Shown in pieces: positions 1-8,255 of a stretch of DNA of 64,000 nucleotides (positions are counted from its first letter, which is position 1; each line of letters begins with the position of its first letter). Position numbers and translations under genes: made by a program. The stretch is taken from positions 248,001 through 312,000 of the forward strand of contig NZ_NHOT01000003.1 of NCBI RefSeq assembly GCF_002197755.1, in the 5' to 3' direction. This DNA is from Pedobacter sp. AJM. Its GTDB lineage: Bacteria > Bacteroidota > Bacteroidia > Sphingobacteriales > Sphingobacteriaceae. The notes under the pieces were generated by a model. It ran no database searches and was not told the origin of the DNA. It worked only from the letters and a program-made list of their open reading frames with translations.

Positions 1-1011
1 GATGTAGTATGTGCTCAATCCGGTCAAAAGGGAAAACAGCAAAACCCCTACATGCTGGTATACGAGGGAGCGATTACAAAAAATGAAAAGGGAAAAGTAA
101 ATGTTCATCCGGTGAAATATAAATTGAACGGTATTGAAATAGCTGCGAACGTTTATACACCTGCCAATTATGATGCATCAAAAAAATATCCGGCAGTTGC
201 GGTGGCTCATCCAAATGGTGGGATTAAAGAACAAACGGCAGGTTTATATGCGCAGCAATTGGCAGAGGCAGGCTATATCACCATTGCGGCCGACGCCGCT
301 TACCAGGGTGCAAGTGGTGGCGAACCACGTCATACAGATAAACCAGCTTCCAGGATGGAAGACATTCATGGCATGGCAGATTTTATCACCCGGTATCCAG
401 GTGTTGATGCGAGCCGCCTGGGTGTTTTGGGGATCTGTGGAGGTGGCGGCTATACGCTGAAGGCTGTCCAGTCTGACAAACGATTCAGGGCGGTGGCGAC
501 TCTAAGTATGTTTAATTCGGGTGAAGTAAGGCGTAATGGCTTTCAGAACTCTCAGGTTGCCACTATCCAGGAGCGTTTGTTGAAAGCTTCACATGCACGT
601 GCAGCGGAAGCTGCCGGAAAAAAAATAACTTATGCCGGAGTAGCAAGCATCACAGACGAAGAAATCGCCAAAATACCTACTGACCTCTACCGGGAAGGAT
701 ATGAATATTATTATCGCACGCATGCACATCCAAATTCTACCTTTTTGTATACCACGAGCAGTCTGCTTGACTTAATGACCTGGGATGCTACATCCAATAT
801 GGATCTGATTGAGCAGCCCCTACTCATGATCGTTGGAAGCAAGGCAGATACAAAGTACATGACAGATGAGGCATTTCCTAAAGCAACAAAAGCGAAAAAC
901 AAGGAGCTTTTTGTTATCGAAGGCGCTACTCACATACAAAGCTATTGGAAACCGCAATATGTATCACAGGCCGTAAATAAATTGACTGAATTTTACCAGG
1001 CCAACCTTTAA
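1..1011 (+). CDS. Alpha/beta hydrolase, dienelactone-hydrolase-like (5' end outside window)
   Basis: Predicted secreted alpha/beta-fold hydrolase. The reading frame is open to base 1 and begins VVCAQSGQ, which looks like the end of an export signal, so the true start lies left of the window; the first internal ATG is at 52. Counting from that Met, the nucleophile elbow is GICGG with Cys129, as in dienelactone hydrolases, instead of Ser. A late His (about residue 294, in ATHIQSYW) and an Asp near 268 (GSKAD) can complete the triad. The cupin gene follows after 5 bp, so the two are probably cotranscribed. The substrate is unknown. Confidence 0.85.
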   Translation, partial: DVVCAQSGQKGKQQNPYMLVYEGAITKNEKGKVNVHPVKYKLNGIEIAANVYTPANYDASKKYPAVAVAHPNGGIKEQTAGLYAQQLAEAGYITIAADAAYQGASGGEPRHTDKPASRMEDIHGMADFITRYPGVDASRLGVLGICGGGGYTLKAVQSDKRFRAVATLSMFNSGEVRRNGFQNSQVATIQERLLKASHARAAEAAGKKITYAGVASITDEEIAKIPTDLYREGYEYYYRTHAHPNSTFLYTTSSLLDLMTWDATSNMDLIEQPLLMIVGSKADTKYMTDEAFPKATKAKNKELFVIEGATHIQSYWKPQYVSQAVNKLTEFYQANL

Positions 1012-1016
1012 ATAGA

Positions 1017-1523
1017 ATGAATATGAAACATCATCTGAAATACATCCTGCCATTGGTGGTCATCTTTCTGGTAGCTTGTAACGGCAATAAAAAAGCAGAA
1101 AGCATAAGTCAGAAAAATGAACTTCTCTTTCCCCGGGGCGATAAAAATACAACTTATAATTTTGAAGGAGATGTATGGGTAAAATCCCTTGTAGATGCAG
1201 ACAGCATAAATCAAACAGCAGTTGGTAATGTGACCTTTGCTCCGGGAGCAAGGAGTAAATGGCACATCCATCCAGCCGGACAAATTCTATTAGCGACGGA
1301 TGGCGTGGGCTATTATCAGGAAAAAGGTAAATCAAAAATTATCCTTCGCAAGGGTGATGTAGTAAAATGCCCGCCAAACATTCCTCACTGGCATGGTGCC
1401 AGCCCGGATACGGCATTTGTTCAGGTTGCCCTTACAGGCAGGGAAAAAGGAGCCACGGTATGGTTGGATGCTGTTGGTGATGATGATTATGCCGAACGGG
1501 CGGCCAGAAAGAAAATATTATAA
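1017..1523 (+). CDS. Cupin-domain lipoprotein
   Basis: Small exported protein with one cupin barrel. Residues 1-22 form a lipoprotein signal ending LVAC, so it should be lipid-anchored. The cupin metal site is visible as WHIHPAGQ, then a Gly-rich turn and a second motif around KGDVVKCPPNIPHWHG, giving several His ligands typical of quercetinase-like single-domain cupins. A second in-frame ATG two codons downstream is an equally good start. The gene sits 5 bp behind the alpha/beta hydrolase, suggesting that they act on the same class of small molecule. No substrate can be named. Confidence 0.85.
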   Translation: MNMKHHLKYILPLVVIFLVACNGNKKAESISQKNELLFPRGDKNTTYNFEGDVWVKSLVDADSINQTAVGNVTFAPGARSKWHIHPAGQILLATDGVGYYQEKGKSKIILRKGDVVKCPPNIPHWHGASPDTAFVQVALTGREKGATVWLDAVGDDDYAERAARKKIL

Positions 1524-2028
1524 TTAAGGTAGGGTTGAATCTGTTTGGGCTATAATTGTCACATGCATTCCTAAAAAATATTTCTTCATAACCTATTGTC
1601 ATAAACTTATGCCATTGTTCAAATCAAAATTTTGGTTTTTGATGATGAGTTTTCGATCAGTTGCATTCAGAAACAAGAACTGTTAAATATCGACTCTGAA
1701 CAATCACATTTAAAAAGAAATCCTCCGTGAATAAGGTAACGTAAAGCAGCCACTTCAACATTATTTTTATATATCCTGTTATACGTTTGAAAATTAGTGC
1801 CCGGCCATATCCATTCGGATAACATTTTCACTGAGTATCGGTTATTTTATATTGATGAGAATACTCATAGCGACTGACAGGGAAGATTTTATCCCTAATT
1901 CGTAGACATAAAACAGTACGTTGAAAATAGTAGAAAATTGAACAAGTGATGTGCATGTATTCAAACACTCAGGGGGATGTACCTCCTGTTGTGGAAGAAG
2001 CTCATTTTGCTTGCGCCAATACCTGATC
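1524..2028. other. Gene-free stretch between convergent genes
   Basis: About 500 AT-rich bases between the cupin gene and the leftward 206-aa hypothetical gene. I found no recognisable gene and no strong terminator. Both strands carry several short open frames, none with a motif I know. Confidence 0.4.
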
Positions 2029-2649
2029 TCAAATCAGTTCTAAAGTACGGTAAGCAGATAGATCCTCACCATATGGCCTTGCAGTATTCCACCAGCTAAC
2101 CGTTCTACCCTTTTTTTTCCCCTCCTGGTATGCACCACCTGGCTGCTCACTCAGGAATGAAAATAAAAAAAGATGGTGCTCAGGGAAAGCAATTTCCTCG
2201 TCCTTGATACAAGGGACTTCCTTTAATTGCTTGCTGATGTACATCACCAATTGCGTCGGGTCTGAAGCAAAAAGGGGCATACCCTGAAAATGAAGCCGTT
2301 TCGCCCTGTCGTCAGCAAAAACCTCCACCAATTGATTGCCTTTATATTCCAGTGATATTCCTGAATCCATGAACACCCTCGAGATATCATCCCGGCTATC
2401 TCCGACCACCTGCATTGCTTCAAGTACATTATTTAAATCCTCCTGACTGAAAAATTCACTGAACTGATTAAAGGTATCATATAGTTGCTGTTGCTGCTCC
2501 TGCAAATTTTCGTTTTTTTCTGCCGTGATCGAACCGAGTTCTTCGTGATGTGTCTGCAGCATTGATTTATCCGTCAAAAACCGTATCGGCCCTAGGCCTT
2601 TAAGCGGCAATAGTTCCCAAAATGACGAATGTAGGTTAAGGTTACTCAT
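2029..2649 (-). CDS. Hypothetical protein, 206 aa
   Basis: Unrecognised soluble protein without a signal peptide or membrane segment. Residues 40-65 are rich in Gln and Glu and probably helical (EQQQQLYDTF). The middle (about 95-150) alternates short strands and helices (GISLEYKGN, VEVFADD, DPTQLVMYI) in a way that resembles small immunity-type or SMI1-like folds, but this is only an impression. It stands alone, flanked by gene-free DNA on both sides. Codon use and length support a real gene; no function can be given. Confidence 0.6.
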   Translation of the reverse strand: MSNLNLHSSFWELLPLKGLGPIRFLTDKSMLQTHHEELGSITAEKNENLQEQQQQLYDTFNQFSEFFSQEDLNNVLEAMQVVGDSRDDISRVFMDSGISLEYKGNQLVEVFADDRAKRLHFQGMPLFASDPTQLVMYISKQLKEVPCIKDEEIAFPEHHLFLFSFLSEQPGGAYQEGKKKGRTVSWWNTARPYGEDLSAYRTLELI

Positions 2650-2995
2650 ATCACGAAATTAAGTATTATTTGAAGGAAATCCACAGGCATAAATGGGGCA
2701 TTACTTTAAGAAAGAATAACTAAACCTTTTATTACATCAGATGATCTGGATTTATAAGTATTGCAGCGAAAATGACTTTGGGCAATCTATTTTTCCAAAA
2801 TTTGTTTTGGCAGAAAAGGGAATAATGACTAGAAGTAATAAACAGGAAAAACATAGAATTAGCGCCTATCCACCATGGGACAATGTGATAAAAAGCCGCC
2901 TAAATTTAATGTTGCAGGATTTATTTCTAGATTTGGCATATAGAAAATACCTCATATTATAGACTATCGGCATAAGTTGTACAGCATTTAAAAAA
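2650..2995. other. Intergenic region with an unsupported 73-codon frame
   Basis: Divergent upstream region of the 206-aa hypothetical gene and the AraC/GyrI gene, so both promoters should lie here. An open frame at 2741-2962 on the plus strand has no recognisable feature and unconvincing composition, so it is not called. The sequence is AT-rich throughout. Confidence 0.4.
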
Positions 2996-3913
2996 ATGAC
3001 CATCACAGATCAAGAAATACAAGCTGATTATCAAAATCGAATTAACCGGGTGTTTGAATTTATTGATGAAAACCTGGATGCTGATTTGTCATTAAATAAA
3101 ATTGCAGCAATTGCTTTTTTCTCTCCTTTCCACTTTCATAGGATTTTCAAATTTATTACAGGTGAGACATTGAACGAATACGTAAACAGACAGAAGATAG
3201 AAAAATCAACTTTGGCCCTGTTGCATAAAAATATAACAACATCTGAGATAGCATATCGATACGGATTTAGTGATAATTCTTCATTTTCAAGAGCTTTTAA
3301 AAAGTATTTCGGAATAAGTCCAACAGAATTTAAACTGCAAAATCCGAATAGACATAGCAAGATTTGTCAACTTGAAAGCAAGGACGGACAAGCCTATCCC
3401 AGCTATGAAAAATACATTTGCATCATTGATAACCTTAAAAAATGGATCAACATGAATGCAAAAATTGAAATTAAAGAAATGCCAAAAATGGATTTGGCTT
3501 ATGTGTCAAGTATTGGAACACAGAACCTTGAATCTGCCTATCAAACATTAATGAAATGGGCTACACCTCAAGGTTTGATAAATGCGCAAACTAAAATGGT
3601 TACGATTTACCACAACAGTTTTAAGGTTACAGAAGCCAGCAAAGTAAGAAGGAGTGCTTCAATTTTGCTAAATAAACCGGTTGAAGTAAAGGGCGAAATT
3701 GGATTAACTTCAATTCAAAAAGGAAAATTTATTGTAGGTAGTTTTGAAATTGGCCTGAATGAATTTGAGAAATCATGGACGGGATTGTTTTTATGGATGA
3801 ACGAAAATGGATATAAAAAAGCGGATAAAAAGCCTTTTGAGATTTATCACAACAACTTTAATGACCATCCGGAAAGAAAGGCAATTGTTGACTTTTGCAT
3901 ACCAATTGAATAA
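2996..3913 (+). CDS. AraC-family regulator with C-terminal GyrI-like ligand domain
   Basis: Transcription regulator with the SoxS/Rob type of architecture. Residues 14-112 form the two-helix-turn-helix AraC domain: first helix pair around IAAIAFFSPFHFHRIFK, second around TSEIAYRYGFSDNSSFSRAF, ending FGISPTEF. Residues about 155-305 form a GyrI-like (SOUL/effector) domain, seen in KIEIKEMPKM and the closing DFCIPIE. Such proteins usually bind amphipathic small molecules and control efflux or stress genes. No target gene is adjacent. The gene is visibly more AT-rich than most neighbours and is followed at once by an inverted-repeat element, which hints at transfer. Confidence 0.9.
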   Translation: MTITDQEIQADYQNRINRVFEFIDENLDADLSLNKIAAIAFFSPFHFHRIFKFITGETLNEYVNRQKIEKSTLALLHKNITTSEIAYRYGFSDNSSFSRAFKKYFGISPTEFKLQNPNRHSKICQLESKDGQAYPSYEKYICIIDNLKKWINMNAKIEIKEMPKMDLAYVSSIGTQNLESAYQTLMKWATPQGLINAQTKMVTIYHNSFKVTEASKVRRSASILLNKPVEVKGEIGLTSIQKGKFIVGSFEIGLNEFEKSWTGLFLWMNENGYKKADKKPFEIYHNNFNDHPERKAIVDFCIPIE

Positions 3914-3929
3914 TAGAAAAGCGGTACAG

Positions 3930-4039
3930 TGTGTATAGTTAACGGCGGTTTTGTGCTAATTAAAGGTTTTTAACATCTAATAATCTTCTCGTTAAACAAA
4001 AAGTAAAGTACTTATAAATCCGCCACCTAACTATACACA
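3930..4039. repeat. Inverted-repeat element, 12-bp perfect ends
   Basis: TGTGTATAGTTA at 3930-3941 is repeated as its exact reverse complement at 4028-4039. Just inside each end is a further GGCGG / CCGCC match, making an imperfect arm of about 17 bp around an AT-rich core of about 75 bases. The element begins 17 bases after the AraC/GyrI stop codon. It could be a small non-coding mobile element, a cassette recombination site or a long terminator hairpin. It contains no gene. Confidence 0.55.
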
Positions 4040-4260
4040 AACCGTTAAACCATGCCTCTTATTTCATGATTTAAATACAGCCTAGTTTTGCTTTCCTATG
4101 CATGCCTCTGCTGAAATGCCATTGCAGCACCGATCATCATGATATTGGCAAAAAAGTGTCGTTCCAAAATGTGCTGATATGATAAATTGATTATCTTGGC
4201 AAACGATATGTTACCTTTCCTTTCTGATCTAAAAAATTCAACTGTGCATTACCATTTGAA
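4040..4260. other. Intergenic sequence, nothing recognised
   Basis: Together with the inverted-repeat element this makes about 350 bases without a gene between the AraC/GyrI gene and the frameshifted gene. No motif or hairpin stands out. Confidence 0.3.
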
Positions 4261-4853
4261 TCAACCTGCATTTGACCTGTGGCCTGCTTTGGGCTCAATC
4301 AATTTTTTAAGCAGTGCTTCCTTTTCCTTACCCTCCGGAAGTTTTTGAGCCTTCTTGTACGCCGTTCGCCAATCCCAAAAATCAGGTGAATTTTGCCAAT
4401 CATCGATATGCAGCCCAGTATTTTGACTACCATTCGTATCTGAGTATTGAAGGTAAATTACCTGATTCTGGTTATATTGATCAAATGACAAATGGCCTGT
4501 AGCATTGTAATTTCCAATACTATCCTTACCACCCATAAATACTAACCCGCCATTCTCCGTACCCTCATCATTAAAAAAAATTAAGCCCGGTCTTAATCCA
4601 CCTGGTATAGGAGGCGTCAAACCTTTTCCACAAGCAAGAAACTCTGGTGACCGGCTTTTATTGGAAAGCACCATCCTTAACTTACCTTCTTTTTCAAGTA
4701 TATTGATTCTTTCTACTGATATCTCTTCAAAATGTTTAACTCCTGAAGGCGTAAAAGAAAAAACAATGCACCGATAAAAAGTAGTGTAATACCTAAAGCA
4801 TACCACTTTAGCAGCCTCAAATCTTTTTGCATTTTTATAATCCGTTCGTCCAT
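4261..4853 (-). pseudogene. Small membrane-anchored protein gene broken by a frameshift
   Basis: The distal frame (4261 to about 4770) encodes FEEISVERIN, GKLRMVLSN and FFNDEGTENGGLVF, a pattern I associate with a widespread uncharacterised Bacteroidota protein that normally starts with one membrane helix. That missing start is present in another frame: ATG at 4853 gives MDERIIKMQKDLRLLKWYAL followed by a hydrophobic helix (GITLLFIGALFFLL) and then a stop shortly after. The frames join near the run of six T at about 4770-4776; losing one base there explains the shift. It is a fresh pseudogene, a sequencing error in a homopolymer, or a slippage site. The proximal reading frame itself is direct observation. 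Confidence 0.65.
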
Positions 4854-5064
4854 ATAGTTGAAGCTGTATTTTTTATTTTATGAATTTTTTTTGCAAAAAA
4901 AACAGTTATTGAGTGAATAATTTTTCCTAAACTTTTATTACATTTTTGTAAATTAAGCTACAAATAAAACTTCCTGGTATAACCAGGGATTGAAATTAAT
5001 GTTGTGTTAATTGCCAAATCAAAACACCTCAGTTATTCCATATCAGCGTTTATAGGGAAACTCC

Positions 5065-5072
5065 TATTTTTG
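5065..5072 (+). promoter_or_regulatory. Possible -7 promoter element (TAnnTTTG)
   Basis: TATTTTTG matches the Bacteroidota -7 consensus TAnnTTTG exactly and lies 23 bases before the metallophosphoesterase ATG at 5096. No clear -33 TTTG partner is visible. Confidence 0.35.
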
Positions 5073-5095
5073 TTTATTCAGTGAGATACAATACC

Positions 5096-5857
5096 ATGAA
5101 GAAGATAGCATTTTTAACGGATACACATTTGGGGCAACAGGTTTTCCTGATAAATGAAGGGTCTGGTTCAGAAAAAATGGTTTACCGTGAAGCGGCTGAT
5201 GCGCATCAGGAAAATTTACGGACTGTTCTGAAGGACATTGTAAAAAAAGGAATCTCTGAAGTGGTATTCGGTGGCGATATTGGTTCCGAAAAATCCAATC
5301 AGCACTTCTTTGATCTCATGAATACATATAGGCTTAAACCCAGGATTATTCTGGGAAACCATGATACTTATGCAATAGTTTCAACATATTATCGCCATGA
5401 GGATACAGATGATACACAAGAACTAAAATATGCACAGGAAGATGAACATTACAAGTACATCTATCTGGATACTTCTTCAAATTCCATTAGCGGTACACAA
5501 TTGGCCTGGTTTAAAAACGAATTGAGGACAGAGAAAAAAGTGATTATCTTCATTCATCATCCAATTTTGGGAATCACCACGCCCATAGATCATCTTGGCG
5601 CAGCACTGGGCAGACGTGACGAATTAAAACAGGTGTTGCTGGCCTTTAAAAATGAGGTAACTATCTTTTGCGGGCACTATCATATGGAAGATAGATGTGC
5701 CGAACAAAATATTATCCAGTATTCAACTCCTGCATGCGCCTATCAAATAGAAAAGACGGTTCCATCCATTATGATTAATGACCGGATATTTGGCTATAGA
5801 ATCATCACAATTGAGGATAATCAGATCGGCACAATGCTGGTCAACTTTGATAAATGA
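5096..5857 (+). CDS. Calcineurin-like metallophosphoesterase
   Basis: Cytoplasmic phosphoesterase with the full metal-binding motif set: DTHLG near the N-terminus, GGDIGSE, GNHDTY, HHP and GHYHME. Starting at the ATG at 5096 (MKKIAFLTDTHLG) places the first motif where the family has it; a GTG at 5081 would add five residues and is less likely. Length (253 aa) suits the family. No signal peptide is seen. The substrate (nucleotide, phosphoprotein or phospholipid) cannot be deduced. It is transcribed alone. Confidence 0.88.
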   Translation: MKKIAFLTDTHLGQQVFLINEGSGSEKMVYREAADAHQENLRTVLKDIVKKGISEVVFGGDIGSEKSNQHFFDLMNTYRLKPRIILGNHDTYAIVSTYYRHEDTDDTQELKYAQEDEHYKYIYLDTSSNSISGTQLAWFKNELRTEKKVIIFIHHPILGITTPIDHLGAALGRRDELKQVLLAFKNEVTIFCGHYHMEDRCAEQNIIQYSTPACAYQIEKTVPSIMINDRIFGYRIITIEDNQIGTMLVNFDK

Positions 5858-6039
5858 GATATTAGCTCTGGCATGTTTTCGGACGTCTTTTACAAAATTC
5901 AAGTGTGTTCGAAAGATTACATGACCATCTCCGCAAATAACCATTTTCTGGAAATTTATCTGGCAATACAGGTTTCACTAATTCCTGTCTATAATTGCTA
6001 TGCTATAGACACTAAGGCTAAAGATCATATGATAATGGA

Positions 6040-6222
6040 TTGGTTCTGAGAATGTCTGGAATACCTCTTCTTCATTTGCTGGCAAAAACTGAAGATAATT
6101 TTTTCCTGATGGATTTGGATGCAACAGTTTTCTCTACAAAAAATAGCGATGGAACAGTCAATGGCGTTTTTATAAAAAATGGTGAAAATATAATTAAATG
6201 CCTTAAGGTTATTGATGTAGTC
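6040..6222 (+). pseudogene. Remnant of a serine hydrolase C-terminal domain
   Basis: A short plus-strand frame encodes PLLHLLAKTEDNFFLMDLDA and then TVFSTKNSDGTVNGVFIKNG. This follows the pattern of the small beta-rich domain found at the C-terminus of beta-lactamase-family serine hydrolases, including the intact gene just to the right (compare its MLAESASRFFIEDA and FSTTAEGKI). No catalytic part exists upstream, so it is a leftover fragment. It points toward the intact gene, with the two related C-termini facing each other. Confidence 0.5.
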
Positions 6223-6272
6223 AACGGCACGGTGGCGCTGTTTATTTACATCTGCAACTATTCGAATTGTAA

Positions 6273-7616
6273 TCAATCATTTCCTTTCTTATCGCCCGCA
6301 CCACTCCACAAACCGTCACGAATACTCAGCTGAATTTTCCCTTCAGCAGTAGTGCTGAATATCAAACTCATATTAGCATCCTCAATAAAAAACCTGCTGG
6401 CACTTTCGGCAAGCATCTTTACCGGCGGCTTATGGTTGGTTGCAATGAAAAGCTGATTGTCTTTTAAACTAATGGTAGTGATATACTCATCAGAAATATC
6501 ATACTTCCCGACGTACTTCGCTACCTGGTCAGTAGTAAGTGCGATCGCCTGTTTTGGTTTGGGTAGGCTATATTTTTGGCCATATAACAAGGCGATAACT
6601 TTTGAACCAATGCTTTCTATAGTCGTACTGGTTTGGTTAATCAACATGATAATACAAATATCATCTTCCGGGATCCGGCAAAAGTAGCTTGTTGAACCTT
6701 CCACATTACCTGCATGATAGGCCATCTTCCGATGTGCCACGCTATCTATAAACCATCCATATCCATAATCTCCTTTTACTGACGTGTAAGATTTGTTGAG
6801 GCTGGCGGCAGAAATCAGTTTATTTTCTTTGAGTGCCCTATTCCATACCGCTAAATCTCTGGCGTTGCTATACAATCCGCCAGAAGAATAGGTTGTACTG
6901 GCATCCCATACTTTTGCAGGGACAATGCGGGTGGAAGAAATGTAGGCATAACCTTTTGTTTTTAAGCTGCTTTTTAGTTGAGCATAATCAAAACCACTAT
7001 GGCTCATGCCCAATGGCTTAAAAACAGATTGGTACATGGCTGCTCCGTATGACATTCCCGTTAGCTTTTCAATAACCATTCCTAAAAGATTATAACCTGA
7101 ATTGCTATAAGAGAATTCAGTTCCAGGTTCAAAATCCAGCGGTTCGGCCGCATACAGGCCGAGCATTTCCCGTTTGCTTACACGCTGGCCGGATAATACT
7201 TTAGCACGGAATTCTGCATTCCGCAGCTCTTCGCGGATCCCCGATGTATGGTTCAGCAGTTGTGCTATGGTGATTTCCTTTTCGGGATGGACTGCGGGAA
7301 AAAATGTGATAATCCTGGTGTTTAAACTAAGTTTCTTTTCTTCCACAAGCTTCATAATCAAAACAGCAGTAAAGCTTTTTGTCAGCGAACCTAACTGGAA
7401 GATATCATTTGTTGTTGCCTTAATATGTTTTTCCGCATTGCGGTATCCATATGCCTTTTCAAAAATAGTGTGTCCGGATTTCGTAATTAAAATGGTGCCG
7501 TTGAACTTATTGAGCTTTGCATAAGTACTGATGAGGGTATCTATTTTTTGTGGTAAAGTTTGGGATTTGCTAAGGGTGCTGCTGAAAAGGAAAAGAATCG
7601 GCAAAAAGTATCTCAT
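6273..7616 (-). CDS. Serine hydrolase, class C beta-lactamase-like fold
   Basis: Exported penicillin-binding-protein-type hydrolase, probably a D-Ala peptidase or esterase rather than a true beta-lactamase. Residues 1-19 are a signal peptide ending SKSQ. The active-site set is complete: Ser77-Leu-Thr-Lys80 (SxxK), Tyr170-Ser-Asn172 (YxN) and His301-Ala-Gly303 in place of KTG. Residues about 355-445 form the small beta-rich C-terminal domain typical of this group. The length of 447 aa is normal. It is transcribed alone; its substrate is unknown. Confidence 0.9.
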   Translation of the reverse strand: MRYFLPILFLFSSTLSKSQTLPQKIDTLISTYAKLNKFNGTILITKSGHTIFEKAYGYRNAEKHIKATTNDIFQLGSLTKSFTAVLIMKLVEEKKLSLNTRIITFFPAVHPEKEITIAQLLNHTSGIREELRNAEFRAKVLSGQRVSKREMLGLYAAEPLDFEPGTEFSYSNSGYNLLGMVIEKLTGMSYGAAMYQSVFKPLGMSHSGFDYAQLKSSLKTKGYAYISSTRIVPAKVWDASTTYSSGGLYSNARDLAVWNRALKENKLISAASLNKSYTSVKGDYGYGWFIDSVAHRKMAYHAGNVEGSTSYFCRIPEDDICIIMLINQTSTTIESIGSKVIALLYGQKYSLPKPKQAIALTTDQVAKYVGKYDISDEYITTISLKDNQLFIATNHKPPVKMLAESASRFFIEDANMSLIFSTTAEGKIQLSIRDGLWSGAGDKKGND

Positions 7617-8255
7617 GAAATTGTTGAATGAATTTCCTTTTAGATAGAAATTGCAGATAAAAGTTACAGGTTTAGGTTTGGTCTATGTTCAATTAAAATT
7701 ATATTCTTCTACACCCATTTAAATAGCATCCTACCCGACTTTGACAGGTCATCTTCTTCTTTATCAAATCACCACTGGGTTCTGGTGGAACGTAAAACCA
7801 TCCTCTTCGCCACGGCTATTGCAAAGTCAAATCATAGATATGATTATTTCCGTATCCCATATGCTCTATTTTAAAGCATCCAATACCGAATTTTATCGAA
7901 TAAGTTTTTACAGCTGGGCAGAACAAAATTAGTCGTCTTTTCCCTGATAGGTAGAAAAGTATTTTGAACGCCCCTTAGACACTGCCGTGCTCTAAACTAT
8001 ATCTTTCTGTATTATTGGCTTCAGGCATACGGTGATTTGCCTTCGCCTCAACTTCCTGTTTAAATGCCGCTGAAATCAAAAATAATTCTGAAAAATTTAT
8101 GCTTCCAGCCCGGCAAACCTCATAAAATTCTGGCATAAGGGTCAAATCACCCCAGATTTCCGGAATAATCATGGAAAATTCACAGGTGATTGATTGTGAA
8201 CGCCAACAACATCAATTTTGTGAAGCTAAAATAAGTTTAACATAAACTTCCCATA
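7617..8255. other. Gene-poor region of 640 bases
   Basis: Divergent region between the serine hydrolase and the cysteine desulfurase. A 65-codon minus-strand frame at 7975-8172 (listed separately) is the only candidate gene. No repeats or strong hairpins were seen. Confidence 0.4.
7975..8172 (-). CDS. Doubtful small ORF, 65 aa
   Basis: Starts MIIPEIWGDLTLMPEFYEV and ends YSLEHGSV. Composition is protein-like, mildly acidic and without a membrane segment, but no family is recognised and it may be chance. Its start lies 83 bases from the divergent cysteine desulfurase start. Confidence 0.25.
   Translation of the reverse strand: MIIPEIWGDLTLMPEFYEVCRAGSINFSELFLISAAFKQEVEAKANHRMPEANNTERYSLEHGSV

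Noticed and set aside
1741..1861. Open minus-strand stretch that might be a gene fragment
   Set aside because: About 58 codons without a stop, but bounded by stops and without a family I can name; could be chance.
2741..2962. 73-codon plus-strand frame
   Set aside because: No motif, poor composition, lies in the divergent promoter region.
3930..4049. Integron attC site reading of the inverted repeat
   Set aside because: GTTAAAC near 4043 fits one core site, but no matching RYYYAAC core is found on the left side and no integrase is present.
4765..4780. Programmed -1 ribosomal frameshift in the membrane protein gene
   Set aside because: The T-run does not fit the X XXY YYZ heptamer in the upstream frame; a one-base deletion is simpler.
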